NCBI RefSeq assembly: GCF_002196855.1
Contig: NZ_NIPW01000010.1
Location: forward strand, 248,001-312,000
Reading direction: 5' to 3'
Length of the DNA stretch: 64,000 nucleotides
Origin: Haematobacter genomosp. 1
Lineage (GTDB): Bacteria > Pseudomonadota > Alphaproteobacteria > Rhodobacterales > Rhodobacteraceae
Shown: piece by piece, positions 19,058-29,066 of the stretch
Layout of the letters: each line of letters opens with the position of its first letter
Numbering within the stretch: position 1 is the stretch's first letter
Notes under the pieces: generated by a model
What the model was told of the DNA's origin: nothing
What the model saw: the letters and a program-made list of their open reading frames with translations, nothing else
The model's database searches: none
Translations under genes and position numbers: made by a program

Positions 19058-19543
19058 TCAGACCAGATTGCCGAAATGGCCCGCATGAAAGACCAGCGGC
19101 GCGCCGTCGTCATAGGCTGCGCGCTCCACCTCTCCGACGATGATGATGTGATCGCCGCCTTCGTGCATCGCGTGCTGCCGGCATTCGAAACGCGCGAGAC
19201 AGCCCTCGATCAGCGGTATGCCGGTTTCGGAGTTCGTCACCGGCACCCCCGTGAAATCGGTGCCCTGCTTGGTGAAATGGCGTGCAATGTCGTTCTGCCC
19301 GGCCGCGAGGATATGGATCGCGAACCGCTCGGCGCCGACGAAAGCCTCGAACCGGCTGGACATGCGGGCGGGCGACCAGAGCACCAGCGGCGGGTTGAGC
19401 GAAACCGCGGCGAAGCTGTTGGCGGTGATGGCAACCGGGCCCGCCGCCGTATTCGTGGTCACCACCGTCACGCCGGTCGCAAATCTGCCGAGGGCATCCC
19501 GGAAGTCGCGTTCGTGATCACGGTCGGGGGTGAAGATCGGCAT
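19058..19543 (-). CDS. Flavin reductase family protein
   Basis: A 161-residue FMN-binding split-barrel protein. It resembles reductase components that supply reduced flavin to two-component monooxygenases: DALGRFATGVTVVTT at the N-terminus, ITANSFAAVSLNPPLVLW in the flavin-binding region, and a C-terminal GEVERAAYDDGAPLVFHAG. No oxygenase partner is adjacent. It is convergent with the glycerate kinase, with 6 bp between stops. Confidence 0.88.
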   Translation of the reverse strand: MPIFTPDRDHERDFRDALGRFATGVTVVTTNTAAGPVAITANSFAAVSLNPPLVLWSPARMSSRFEAFVGAERFAIHILAAGQNDIARHFTKQGTDFTGVPVTNSETGIPLIEGCLARFECRQHAMHEGGDHIIIVGEVERAAYDDGAPLVFHAGHFGNLV

Positions 19544-19607
19544 GGCAGGTTCCTCTGGTCATCCTAACCCCCGTCACAAAGCACGTCCCCCGCGACGATG
19601 CCACCCC

Positions 19608-20309
19608 TCAGACGGGCCCCGAAAGAGGAAACTGCCGGATGAGGCGAAAGCGTCCATCCTCCCCCTCGCCGCAGAGCGACAGGCGGTCGAAGCAGAACGG
19701 TTTCGGCAGCAGCGGCATGACGAGCGGCTCCAGCACCGCCTGCACCTGATCGCAGAGATCCTCCGGCAGGCTGCCGGTCAGGTGCAGACGGAAGCCGTCG
19801 TCTTCGCCCGGCGAGGCGAAAGGGTAGCCCCACTGGCCCAGCAGCGACCGTTGCGAACCCGAAAGCCGGAGCGCATGGCGGCGAATCATGTCGTCAACCG
19901 ACAGCGGCGCGCGGAAGTGGTCCACCTCCCGCGCGATCCGGGCGGCGAGCAGATCGAGCGCGATCTCCTCCCGCGCAGGGGCGAGGGCGAACATGCCGTT
20001 CATACGCACCAGACCGAGGTTGGACACCTCCACCGCAGCGAGCCTTGCGGCCAGCGCATCCAGCGCGGCGATCAGCGTGGAGATCTGCACCCCGTCGATG
20101 AGCCGGAATGGCGCCTTGATACGGCCGTGCAGCCCGTAATTGCCCAGCGCCTCTCCCGGCTCCGAAAGCGAGGGCGGCAATCCCGGCACGGCCAAAGGCG
20201 GCAGCGCCATGGCCTCGACCGGATCCCAACCCGACCAGGCCGTTCCGAAATCCGCCAGCGCACCCCTGCCTGGCAGGTAAAAGATGGCAAGCTTTCTGTA
20301 ATCACTCAT
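19608..20309 (-). CDS. DUF1045 protein (phosphonate-metabolism-associated)
   Basis: A 233-residue protein starting at the ATG 20309 with an AGGAGGTT site. YRKLAIFYLPGRGALADFGTAWSGWD is characteristic of the DUF1045 family, often annotated as a putative phosphonate metabolism protein and distantly related to the 2H phosphoesterases. No phn genes lie nearby, so a role in phosphonate use is not supported by context. Confidence 0.85.
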   Translation of the reverse strand: MSDYRKLAIFYLPGRGALADFGTAWSGWDPVEAMALPPLAVPGLPPSLSEPGEALGNYGLHGRIKAPFRLIDGVQISTLIAALDALAARLAAVEVSNLGLVRMNGMFALAPAREEIALDLLAARIAREVDHFRAPLSVDDMIRRHALRLSGSQRSLLGQWGYPFASPGEDDGFRLHLTGSLPEDLCDQVQAVLEPLVMPLLPKPFCFDRLSLCGEGEDGRFRLIRQFPLSGPV

Positions 20310-20495
20310 CGTTCCAACCTCCTGCGGCACCCCTGTCGGGGGCCGCGCCTCCCCTGTCTGAAAGTATAGGTTGCCTTGGAATCGCTTCCCGTCGATCAAG
20401 GGCGGTTGGAGTGGTTTTCGATCCGGCTTTCGGACGAATGCGACATTTTGCGTCGCCTTCGCCCGATGTTTCCGCATTCGTTGAAGCTGGACAAC

Positions 20496-21575
20496 CTAAG
20501 GTTGTTTCCGAAGCTGTCCGATCCGGTTCGCCTGTACGAGCCCGTGGATGTAGCAAAGCTTTTCGATCACCTTGGGGCTGAGCACGAAAGGATAGAGATC
20601 GGGCTGCCCCATTGCGCGGTTAAGGCTGTTGACAGCGAATGTCAGGGGCAGCCACGCATCGATCAACGGTGCGAACCGCCAGGCTCGGTGGGGATCCACA
20701 TCGACCGAGACCTCCGCATCAGGATCTCCGGTCACAGCCGCGTTTACCGTGATGCCGAAGGCGCGCGCCATCTCCAGCGTGTCGATGATATGGAGGTAAT
20801 GCGCCCAGGTCTCCGCCCAATCCTCCCACGGATGCATCGTGGCATAGGCGGAGATGTAGTTCTCCTGCCAGTCGGGCGGCGCGCCGTTCTGGTAGTGACG
20901 GTCCAGCGCTTCCTGATAGCTCTCCCGCTCATCTCCGAAGAGTGCGCGGAAATCCTCCAGATGCCCGCCATCGCGCACAAGGATGTCCCAGTAGTAATGG
21001 CCCACCTCATGGCGGAAATGGCCAAGAAGCGTGCGGTAGGGCTCGTGCAGTTCCTCCTGCATCTTCGCGCGGAACGCGTCGTCGGCTTCGTTCAGCGAGA
21101 GGGTGATGACGCCATTGTCGTGGCCCGTGACCACCTTTTCCCCGCTTTCGGGATCATCGGCGAGGAAATCGAAGACGAGCGGCTCCGCCGCGCCGCTGGA
21201 GGCCGTGGGCGCGGGAAGGCCGAGCTTGATGATCGTGTAGAACAGCCGCCGCTTCGCCTGCTCCATCTTCTGCCAGAGCGCATGGTTTTCCGGTGAGGAG
21301 ATATCCGGGATCGTCCGGTTGTGCTGGCAGGCGAAGCACAGCGTATCCTGACTGTCGGTGGTGACCATCCAGTTGCAGGCGCTCTGCTCCCAGTTGGCGC
21401 AGAAGCGATAGAGCGTGCCGGGATTGGCCATCGCGGTCCAGTTCGGACCGTCGGGCGCGACGGACGACATCTCCCCCTGATCGGGAAGGTAGCCGAGTGT
21501 CATGCCGCATTTCACGCAGGCGGTGTTCTCGAAATAGACGACCTGCTGACAGTTCTGGCAGTGGAAGAGCTTCAT
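20496..21575 (-). CDS. Zinc-ribbon putative metallopeptidase
   Basis: A 359-residue cytoplasmic protein. The N-terminus is a zinc ribbon (CQNCQQVVYF...CVKCG, residues ~6-24), with further cysteines in FCANWEQSACNW and LCFACQ. The middle carries an HExxH motif, FRHEVGHYYWDIL, and a downstream glutamate in WEDWAETWAHYLHI. This architecture matches the putative zinc-binding metallopeptidase family common in proteobacteria, whose substrate is unknown. The ATG at 21575 has a GGAGG site. Confidence 0.87.
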   Translation of the reverse strand: MKLFHCQNCQQVVYFENTACVKCGMTLGYLPDQGEMSSVAPDGPNWTAMANPGTLYRFCANWEQSACNWMVTTDSQDTLCFACQHNRTIPDISSPENHALWQKMEQAKRRLFYTIIKLGLPAPTASSGAAEPLVFDFLADDPESGEKVVTGHDNGVITLSLNEADDAFRAKMQEELHEPYRTLLGHFRHEVGHYYWDILVRDGGHLEDFRALFGDERESYQEALDRHYQNGAPPDWQENYISAYATMHPWEDWAETWAHYLHIIDTLEMARAFGITVNAAVTGDPDAEVSVDVDPHRAWRFAPLIDAWLPLTFAVNSLNRAMGQPDLYPFVLSPKVIEKLCYIHGLVQANRIGQLRKQP

Positions 21576-21773
21576 GGGGGCCTCCGGGGCGCGTTCCAGC
21601 CTCGCGCAACGCGACAGGCCGAAGGCGGTTCCATTTGTCGCACCCGTGTTCGTCGGGCGTATTCGCCGGACGTGTTCATTGGCGGGGCGCGTCATCTGCC
21701 GGTGTCCGGGCGCCTGTCGGGCCTCTGGGAGCGCCGCGGCGAAAAGACGGCATCGGCAGAACGGAGAGGGCGC

Positions 21774-21814
21774 GCGGCCTCCGGCGGCGCGGGGGACGCC
21801 CCCCGCGGCCCCCG
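21774..21814 (-). repeat. Dispersed palindromic repeat, copy 2 (inverted)
   Basis: The reverse complement matches the element at 3060-3100 over 41 bp with about three mismatches, and the element at 27644-27671 over its 28 bp with one. It carries the CGCGGGGG-GCGT-CCCCCGCG hairpin and lies 85 bp past the terminase stop codon. It is inverted relative to copy 3, with 5.8 kb between them. Confidence 0.88.
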
Positions 21815-21899
21815 GCCTTGCCCGTGCGCCCATGCTACCGCGCCGTGTTCCTCAGGGCCGTTCCTCAGGGCCGTGCCGCGGGCGGGGCGACCCCCGGGG

Positions 21900-23243
21900 T
21901 CACAGAAGCCGGATCCCCGGCTTCCGCCAGCCCTGTGCCGGAACGATCATCAGCTCCGTCAGGGCCCAGACGAGCGCATCAAGCCGGTCGGGGCTGCCGC
22001 GCCCCTCATATCCTTGCGCGGTCATGCGGCACATCTGATCCTCCAGCCGGTCGAGACCGGGCATGTGGCGCACGCGGCCCTGCTCGTAGAGCGCGGCCAC
22101 CGGCTCGGCCCGGGCGGCCTTGCCGCGGGAGGCGCGGACGGCGCGGAACGGCACCAGCGGGTCGATGGAGCGCAGCAGGCTCTCCACCAGATCGCCGCCC
22201 TGGTTGACCTCCGCCACCACCCGTTCCGCGCCGTGCCGCTCCGCCGCGGCGAGCGCCGCCCGCGCCCACCGGTCGGGGGAGGCGGCGGAGACGGAGGCGT
22301 CCTCTATCACTACCGCCCGCCAGTCCTGCGGCGGACCTTCGGCGACCACCCCGGCCACCACGATGCCGCAGTCGTCCGAGCCGCCGTGGCCCGTCACCGG
22401 CGGATCGACGGCCACCACGACGCGGGTGAGGGCGGGAAGCTCCCGCAGCCGCGCCCGGTCCAGCGTGATCGCCGTCCAGAGCGCGCCGTCCGCCTCATCG
22501 ACAAGGAGGCCGTCCAGCTCCTGCCGCCCGAGGCGCGTGCCGGCGTATCGCGCGCGGACCTCGCTGAGGAAGGAGGCCGCCAGATGCGCGCGATTGGCCT
22601 CCGTCGGCGCATGGGTGACGGTGGTGGAGCCGTTGCGCAGGATGTCGCGCAGCACGCCCACGTTGCGGGGTGTGGTGGTGACGACCTGCCGCGGCTGATC
22701 GCCGAGCCGGAGGCCGAACTGGAGCATGTCCCAGGTGTCGGAGGCCTTCTTCCACTTCGCCAGCTCATCGACCCAGGCGCAGTCGAACTGCGGGCCGCGC
22801 AGGCTTTCCGGGTCATGGGCGGAGAAGATCTGCGCCACGGCCCCGTTGGGCCAGACGAGCCGCCGCCGCGTCGCCTCCCAGACCGGCATCCGGTCGGGGG
22901 GAGAGCAGGCGAGGATGCCGCTCTCGCCGAACACCATCACCTCGCGCACCTGTTCAAGCGTCTCTCCCACCAGCGCCACCCGCCGCGACCGGCCGGGATG
23001 GAGGGGGCGCGCCCCCTCCACCTCCGACCTGACCCATTCGGCGCCGGCACGCGTCTTGCCCGCGCCGCGGCCCCCCATGATGACCCAGGTCTTCCAGTCG
23101 CCCTCGGGCGGAAGCTGATGCGGCAGCGCCCAGATCTCGAAAAGCCAGGGCAGCGCCGCCAGTGCATTGGGCGAAAGCCCCTCCATGAAGGCCTCAACCG
23201 TCTCCGGCGTCGCGGAGGCGAGCCAGCCTGCGGCCGATCTCAT
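21900..23243 (-). CDS. GTA terminase large subunit (g2)
   Basis: Packaging motor and nuclease for headful filling of gene transfer agent particles. Walker A is MGGRGAGKTRAG, Walker B region FDCAWVDELAKW, and the C-terminal nuclease begins at VVVAVDPPVTGHGGSDDCG. The ATG at 23243 gives 447 residues (one at 23255 is also possible) and overlaps g1 by 50 bp, a normal GTA arrangement. Oddly, g1-g2 lie on the minus strand and 4.4 kb from g3-g15 on the plus strand. Confidence 0.92.
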   Translation of the reverse strand: MRSAAGWLASATPETVEAFMEGLSPNALAALPWLFEIWALPHQLPPEGDWKTWVIMGGRGAGKTRAGAEWVRSEVEGARPLHPGRSRRVALVGETLEQVREVMVFGESGILACSPPDRMPVWEATRRRLVWPNGAVAQIFSAHDPESLRGPQFDCAWVDELAKWKKASDTWDMLQFGLRLGDQPRQVVTTTPRNVGVLRDILRNGSTTVTHAPTEANRAHLAASFLSEVRARYAGTRLGRQELDGLLVDEADGALWTAITLDRARLRELPALTRVVVAVDPPVTGHGGSDDCGIVVAGVVAEGPPQDWRAVVIEDASVSAASPDRWARAALAAAERHGAERVVAEVNQGGDLVESLLRSIDPLVPFRAVRASRGKAARAEPVAALYEQGRVRHMPGLDRLEDQMCRMTAQGYEGRGSPDRLDALVWALTELMIVPAQGWRKPGIRLL

Positions 23244-23508
23244 CCCGTGCCGCATCGAGGTCGAGTGCGCCTCCTCCGGTCCCGCCGGTTTCCTGCCTGC
23301 GAAGTTTGTCAATCTTTTCCCTTTCCGTGATGACCGCGAGAACGATCTTGCCGAGTTCGCGGACGTAGGAGTTCGCCTCCTTCACGCGCCCGTCCTCCCG
23401 CGCCTCGCGCATGGTTTCGGTGAAGACCTCGATTGCCGTGTCGTAGAGTTCCATCACCTCCGAGAGCACATCCCTCGGCGGCGTTTCGTCTGTCGTCAGG
23501 TCTGCCAT
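23194..23508 (-). CDS. GTA terminase small subunit-like protein (g1)
   Basis: A 104-residue, charged, largely helical protein (ELYDTAIEVFTETMREAREDGRVKEANSYVRELGKIVLAVITE region) placed directly before the large terminase and overlapping it. Size and position match g1 of Rhodobacterales GTAs, which is thought to act as the TerS component. The 3' end encodes an LDLDAARDEIGRRLARLRDA helix. A promoter-like region with a CtrA-type site lies about 100-145 bp upstream. Confidence 0.82.
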   Translation of the reverse strand: MADLTTDETPPRDVLSEVMELYDTAIEVFTETMREAREDGRVKEANSYVRELGKIVLAVITEREKIDKLRRQETGGTGGGALDLDAARDEIGRRLARLRDAGDG

Positions 23509-23606
23509 ATGCTGCGCCCCGTGCCCCTCAAGCCCCCGCCCGAGCGAATTGGAAAAAGCGGCTCGGGTCGCCCCGGCCGCCTGCACAATTCTCCAGCATG
23601 TCTGCG

Positions 23607-23652
23607 ACCATGCCTTGCAGCGGCCGCAAAGTCAAGATTAATGCATTGTTAA
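23607..23652 (-). promoter_or_regulatory. Putative g1 promoter with CtrA-type site
   Basis: TTAA at 23638-23641 and TTAA at 23649-23652 are separated by exactly 7 bp, the full consensus for the response regulator CtrA. On the minus strand the site is followed 2 bp later by TTGACT (23635-23630) and, after 17 bp, a weak CATGGT -10 (23612-23607), about 98 bp before the g1 ATG. A perfect ATTGTT-AATA-AACAAT inverted repeat (23645-23660) overlaps the site. The region is conspicuously AT-rich for this genome. CtrA is a known activator of GTA production, though in R. capsulatus it acts largely through GafA. Confidence 0.6.
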
Positions 23653-23840
23653 TAAACAATATTCCATTAAACCGTCGTACGCTGCGGCGATGCGCCCACG
23701 GTATTGACGCCACGTCAACCGTTGCAGGGGTGCATATTCTGGCAGGGCCATAATGCGAAACGCTTGCGAGACAACCGTGTCACGTGCTTTTGTTCGCTAC
23801 CCGGACCGGGGAGAAGAGGGCCGGGATCAAGGGAGGATAA

Positions 23841-24944
<1,104 letters not shown>

Positions 24945-25022
24945 CAGGCAACATGGAATGGCCGGGCACAGTCCCGGCCGTTTGCTTTGCGACCCGGCCA
25001 GCGCGCGGGTCAGGAGGTTCCA

Positions 25023-25562
25023 GTGAAAGCTCTGCTCGCCCTGAGCGGTCTCATTGACCGCATCAACGAGTTCTTTGGCAGGATCGGCGAATATCTCGTC
25101 CTTCTCTGCGCCCTTGTCAGCGCGTTCAATGCGCTCATCCGCTACACATTCCACATCAGCTCGAACGGCTGGCTGGAGATCCAGTGGTACATGTTCGCCT
25201 TCATCGTGCTTCTGGGCGCGTCCTATACGCTGAAGAAGAACGAGCATGTCCGGGTGGACCTGATCTATGGCGCGATTTCCGACAGGGCGCGGCTCTGGGT
25301 CGATCTGTTCGGGATCATCGTGTTCCTGCTGCCGTTCTCCATCTACTGCGCCTGGCTCAACTGGCCAGTCTTCGTGCTGTCGTGGCAGCAGGGAGAGGTG
25401 TCGCAGAACGCGGGAGGGCTGATCCGCTGGCCGGTGAAGCTCATGCTGACGGCCGGGTTCGCGTTGCTGGCGCTTCAGGGCATCTCCGAACTCATCAAGC
25501 GCATCGCGGCGCTCCGGGGGATGATCACCCTGGAGACCAAATACGAAAAGCCTCTCCAGTAG
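25023..25562 (+). CDS. TRAP transporter small permease (DctQ)
   Basis: A 179-residue integral membrane protein with four predicted helices. The GTG at 25023 has an AGGAGGT site 4 bp upstream. Typical DctQ blocks are FNALIRYTFHISSNGWLEIQWYM and LGASYTLKKNEHVRVDLIYG. It bridges the binding protein and the large permease in a 2-oxoacid TRAP system. Its stop lies 18 bp before dctM. Confidence 0.92.
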   Translation: MKALLALSGLIDRINEFFGRIGEYLVLLCALVSAFNALIRYTFHISSNGWLEIQWYMFAFIVLLGASYTLKKNEHVRVDLIYGAISDRARLWVDLFGIIVFLLPFSIYCAWLNWPVFVLSWQQGEVSQNAGGLIRWPVKLMLTAGFALLALQGISELIKRIAALRGMITLETKYEKPLQ

Positions 25563-25580
25563 GACCGACAGGACAGACGC

Positions 25581-27071
25581 ATGTTTCACTATGGCCCCAT
25601 GCCGCCGCTGATGTTCCTGTGCATGATCATCTTCATGCTCTACGGGTTTCCGGTGGCTTTCTCGCTCGGCGCAGCCGGGCTGTTCTTCGGCGCGCTCGGC
25701 ATTCTGACGGGTCACTTCGACCCGGCCTTCCTGTCGGCGCTGCCCTATCGTTTCTTCGGCATCGTCTCCAATGACCTCCTGCTGGCGATCCCTTTCTTCA
25801 CCCTGATGGGCGCGATCCTCGAACGCTGTGGTCTGGCCGAGGATCTGCTGGAGGGGACGGGCAAGCTCTTCGGCGGCGTGCCGGGCGGCCTTGCCGTGGC
25901 CGTGGTGCTGGTGGGGGCGGTGCTCGCCGCCATCACCGGCACGGTGGCGGCCTCGGTCATCACCATGGGCCTGATCTCGCTCCCCGTGATGCTGCGCTAC
26001 GGCTACAACCCGCGGCTCGCCACGGGGGTGATCGCGGCGTCAGGGACACTGGCGCAGCTCATCCCGCCCTCGCTGGTGCTGGTCGTGCTGGCCGACCAGC
26101 TCGGCAAGTCGGTGGGCGATCTCTACATCGGGGCGATGGGTCCGGCGGCGGTGCAGGTGTTCATCTTCCTGTGCTTCATCGGCCTTGTCGCCATCTTCCG
26201 CCCGCACTGGGTGCCGCCCCTGCCGAAGGAGGTGCGCGGCGACCTGGATCTCGCGCTCGTCTGGAAGGTGGTCAAGGGCATCGTTCCCTCCATCGTGCTG
26301 ATCTTCCTCGTGCTCGGCACCATCTTCCTCGGCCTTGCCACGCCGACGGAGGCCGGGGCGCTCGGCGTTGTCGGCGGGCTGATCCTTGCCGCCGCCCATC
26401 GGCGGCTGACATGGAACCTGCTGCGGCAGGCCATCGGCGCCACGGCGCAGCTGACCTCCATGGTGGTGTTCATCCTCATCGGCGCGACGGTGTTCACGCT
26501 GGTCTTCCAGGGGATGGACGGTGCGCTGTGGATCGAGCATCTGCTGACCTCGCTGCCGGGCGGGCCGATCGGCTTCCTGCTGTTCGTCAACGTGTTCATC
26601 TTCTTCCTGGCCTTCTTTCTCGACTTCTTCGAGATCGCCTTCATCGTGGTGCCGATGCTCGCCCCGGTGGCCCATTCGCTGGGAATCGACCTTGTGTGGT
26701 TCGGCGTGCTGCTCTGCATCAACCTGCAGACCTCCTTCATGCACCCGCCCTTCGGATTTGCGCTGTTCTACCTGCGCTCCGTGGCGCCCCGGACCGTCAA
26801 GACGACGGATATCTACATGGGTGCGATCCCGTGGCTCATCATGCAGCTTCTGCTGGTGGCCATCGTGATCTTCTGGCCCGAGCTGGTCACGGGTCTGCTG
26901 CCCGGCCAGAACAATGTCGATCTGGATACGATCCGCATCGAACTTCCCACCGGCGAAGGTCTCGGCGGCGGCGGCATCCCCGGCCTTGGTGGAGACAGCG
27001 GTATTCCGGGCCTTGGCGGCTCCACGGAACCGCCGGGCATTCCCGGACTGACGGGGCCGGGCGGCAACTGA
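25581..27071 (+). CDS. TRAP transporter large permease (DctM), extended C-terminus
   Basis: The 496-residue ion-coupled permease of the same TRAP system, with about 12 hydrophobic segments. It carries the DctM block ASGTLAQLIPPSLVLVVLADQLG and LDFFEIAFIVVPMLAPV. The last ~45 residues form a Gly/Pro-rich tail (GGGIPGLGG...GIPGLGG...GIPGLTG) not typical of DctM, probably a short-repeat expansion. A strong terminator follows. Confidence 0.92.
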   Translation: MFHYGPMPPLMFLCMIIFMLYGFPVAFSLGAAGLFFGALGILTGHFDPAFLSALPYRFFGIVSNDLLLAIPFFTLMGAILERCGLAEDLLEGTGKLFGGVPGGLAVAVVLVGAVLAAITGTVAASVITMGLISLPVMLRYGYNPRLATGVIAASGTLAQLIPPSLVLVVLADQLGKSVGDLYIGAMGPAAVQVFIFLCFIGLVAIFRPHWVPPLPKEVRGDLDLALVWKVVKGIVPSIVLIFLVLGTIFLGLATPTEAGALGVVGGLILAAAHRRLTWNLLRQAIGATAQLTSMVVFILIGATVFTLVFQGMDGALWIEHLLTSLPGGPIGFLLFVNVFIFFLAFFLDFFEIAFIVVPMLAPVAHSLGIDLVWFGVLLCINLQTSFMHPPFGFALFYLRSVAPRTVKTTDIYMGAIPWLIMQLLLVAIVIFWPELVTGLLPGQNNVDLDTIRIELPTGEGLGGGGIPGLGGDSGIPGLGGSTEPPGIPGLTGPGGN

Positions 27072-27087
27072 TCTTCCCGGCAGACGG

Positions 27088-27116
27088 AAAGCCCGCGCCC
27101 CTTGCGCGGGCTTTTT
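27088..27116 (+). terminator. Rho-independent terminator of the TRAP operon
   Basis: AAAGCCCGCGC pairs with GCGCGGGCTTT across a 5-nt loop, followed by a U-run. It would isolate the downstream DUF486 and GTA g3-g15 genes from TRAP transcription. Confidence 0.93.
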
Positions 27117-27224
27117 CCACTCGCGGGGCGTCTGCGCCTTGGGGCCGCGGGCAGGATGCTCTTAAAAAAGGGGGATAGCCCGGAAATGTCCCGCCTTTCT
27201 CCCGCGGTTTGACTTCTTCAAGGG

Positions 27225-27578
27225 ATGCTGCCGATGCCCACTCTTCCCTACGTCCTGCCGATCCTGCTTCTGATCGTCTCGAACGCCTTCATGACCTTCG
27301 CGTGGTATGGGCATCTCAAAAGCCCCGCCACCCCGCTCTGGATCGCGGTGCTCTCCTCGTGGGGCATCGCCTTCTTTGAATACTGGTTCGCCGTGCCCGC
27401 CAACCGGATCGGCCATCAGGTCTATTCCGCCGCCCAGCTCAAGACGATTCAGGAAGTCATCACCCTCATCGTCTTCAGCGGCTTTTCCGTGCTCTACCTT
27501 AAGGAATCGCTGAACTGGAACCATGCGATCGGCTTTGCGCTGATCGTGACGGGTGCGGCCTTCGTCTTTCGCGGCTAG
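27225..27578 (+). CDS. DMT-family small membrane protein (DUF486)
   Basis: A 117-residue protein with four hydrophobic segments: PYVLPILLLIVSNAFMTFAWYGHLK, a WFAVPANRIG loop, and a terminal NHAIGFALIVTGAAFVFRG helix. These match the DUF486 family of small DMT-superfamily proteins of unknown substrate. A second ATG at 27234 is possible. It stands between the TRAP operon and the GTA portal gene. Confidence 0.88.
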   Translation: MLPMPTLPYVLPILLLIVSNAFMTFAWYGHLKSPATPLWIAVLSSWGIAFFEYWFAVPANRIGHQVYSAAQLKTIQEVITLIVFSGFSVLYLKESLNWNHAIGFALIVTGAAFVFRG

Positions 27579-27643
27579 TCGGCCACCCTCGGTCAACGCA
27601 GAAGCCGGAGGGGCGCCCGTCATTCCTCCTCCCCCGGTGACGC

Positions 27644-27671
27644 CGGGGGTCGCGGGGGGCGTCCCCCGCGC
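27644..27671 (+). repeat. Dispersed palindromic repeat, copy 3
   Basis: A 28-bp match, with one mismatch to copy 2 (21774-21814) in inverted orientation, carrying the same 8-bp stem hairpin. Just before it, gtgacgccgggggtcgc (27637-27653) also matches the inverse of 21888-21904 in 16 of 17 positions. It lies upstream of the GTA portal gene. Confidence 0.88.
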
Positions 27672-27681
27672 CTGCGACCCC

Positions 27682-27753
27682 GTCGCAGGCCCCGTCACGG
27701 GCGCTGTCACAGGCCCCCTTGCAGACCCCCGCGCACGCGCTGTCGCAGGCGAT
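27682..27753. repeat. 12-bp degenerate tandem repeat, 6 units
   Basis: Six 12-bp units such as gtcacaggcccc and gtcgcaggcccc. They are of the same type as the hmuT-proximal tract at 10589-10876. They lie between the palindromic repeat and the GTA portal gene, with no credible reading frame. Confidence 0.75.
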
Positions 27754-27877
27754 TCCGCCTGAGACAGCGCGTGTTGCATCCGGCGGCGGACGCAACGCGC
27801 GGTCGGTTAGCGGGATCGCAGAACTTCCCGGTCATCTTGCCTTCAACAAGACGCGGTTCGTGAAGGGAGTGGCCGGC

Positions 27878-29062
27878 ATGATGTTCGATTTCCTGCGGCG
27901 CGGGGCAGAAGCCCCGCAGGAACAGAAGGCCTCGGCCGCCGGCCGGTTGATGGCGCGCAGCCCGATGGGCAGTATCGCGGGCGGGCAGGTCGCCTGGACC
28001 CCGCGGGATACCGGCTCGCTGACCCGCGCGGGGTTCCTCGGCAATCCCGTCTGCTTCCGCGCGGTCAAGCTCATCGCGGAATCCGCCGCAGCGCTGCCGC
28101 TCGTCCTTCAGGATGCGGAGCGGCGCTACGATTGCCATCCGGTGCTCGACCTCATCCGCCGGCCGAACGGCGGGCAGGGCCGGGCGGAGCTGTTCGAGGC
28201 GCTCTTCGGTCAGATCCTGCTGACCGGCGACGGCTATGTGGAGGCTGTCTCCGGCTCCGCGCGCATCCCGGTGGAGCTTCATGTGCTCCGCTCCGACCGG
28301 ATGGTGCTGGTGCCGGGGCGGGACGGCTGGCCCGTCGCCTATGACTACACCGCGGGCGGCGCCAAGCTGCGCTTCGATATGACCGGCGAGACGCAGCCCA
28401 TCTGCCATATCCGCGCGTTTCACCCGCAGGACGACCATTACGGCTTTTCGCCGCTGCAGGCCGCCGCGACCGCGCTCGATGTGCATTCGAGCGCCTCCCG
28501 CTGGTCCAAGGCGCTGCTCGACAACGCCGCGCGCCCCTCCGGCGCCATCGTTTACAAGGGCGCAGACGGGCAGGCGGCGCTGACGCCCGATCAGTATGAC
28601 CGGCTCGTCACCGAGATGGAGATGCACCATCAGGGCGCGCGCAATGCCGGGCGGCCCATGCTGCTGGAGGGGGGGCTGGACTGGAAGCCGATGGGCTTCA
28701 GCCCGTCCGACATGGAGTTCCACCAGACCAAGGAGGCCGCCGCGCGGGAGATCGCCACCGCCTTTGGCGTGCCGCCCATGCTGCTCGGCATCCGGGGGGA
28801 CGCGACCTACGCGAATTATCAGGAGGCCAACCGCGCCTTCTTCCGCCTGACGGTGCTGCCGCTGGTGACGAAGGTGACCGCCGCCGTCTCCTTCTGGCTG
28901 TCCGATTTCACCGGCGAGGCGGTGGAGCTGCGCCCCGATCTGGATCAGGTGCCCGCCCTGGCCGACGAACGCGACCAGCAATGGAAGCGCGTCGGCGAGG
29001 CGGCTTTCCTGACGGATGTGGAAAAGCGCGCGCTCCTCGGCCTGCCGCGTCTGGCGGACTGA
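27878..29062 (+). CDS. GTA portal protein (g3)
   Basis: HK97-type portal forming the dodecameric DNA channel of the particle. It has 394 residues, with the ATG at 27878 behind AAGGGAGT; an adjacent ATG at 27881 is equivalent. Conserved blocks are NPVCFRAVKLIAESAAALPL, ILLTGDGYVEAV, FHPQDDHYGFSPLQAA and AFGVPPMLLGIRGDATYANYQEA. It starts the uninterrupted plus-strand run of g3 to g15. Confidence 0.95.
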   Translation: MMFDFLRRGAEAPQEQKASAAGRLMARSPMGSIAGGQVAWTPRDTGSLTRAGFLGNPVCFRAVKLIAESAAALPLVLQDAERRYDCHPVLDLIRRPNGGQGRAELFEALFGQILLTGDGYVEAVSGSARIPVELHVLRSDRMVLVPGRDGWPVAYDYTAGGAKLRFDMTGETQPICHIRAFHPQDDHYGFSPLQAAATALDVHSSASRWSKALLDNAARPSGAIVYKGADGQAALTPDQYDRLVTEMEMHHQGARNAGRPMLLEGGLDWKPMGFSPSDMEFHQTKEAAAREIATAFGVPPMLLGIRGDATYANYQEANRAFFRLTVLPLVTKVTAAVSFWLSDFTGEAVELRPDLDQVPALADERDQQWKRVGEAAFLTDVEKRALLGLPRLAD

Positions 29063-29066
29063 GGCC

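Noticed and set aside
27060-27878. Separate promoter for GTA g3 carrying a CtrA site
   Set aside because: No TTAA-N7-TTAA or clear -35/-10 pair was found between the DUF486 stop and the portal gene.
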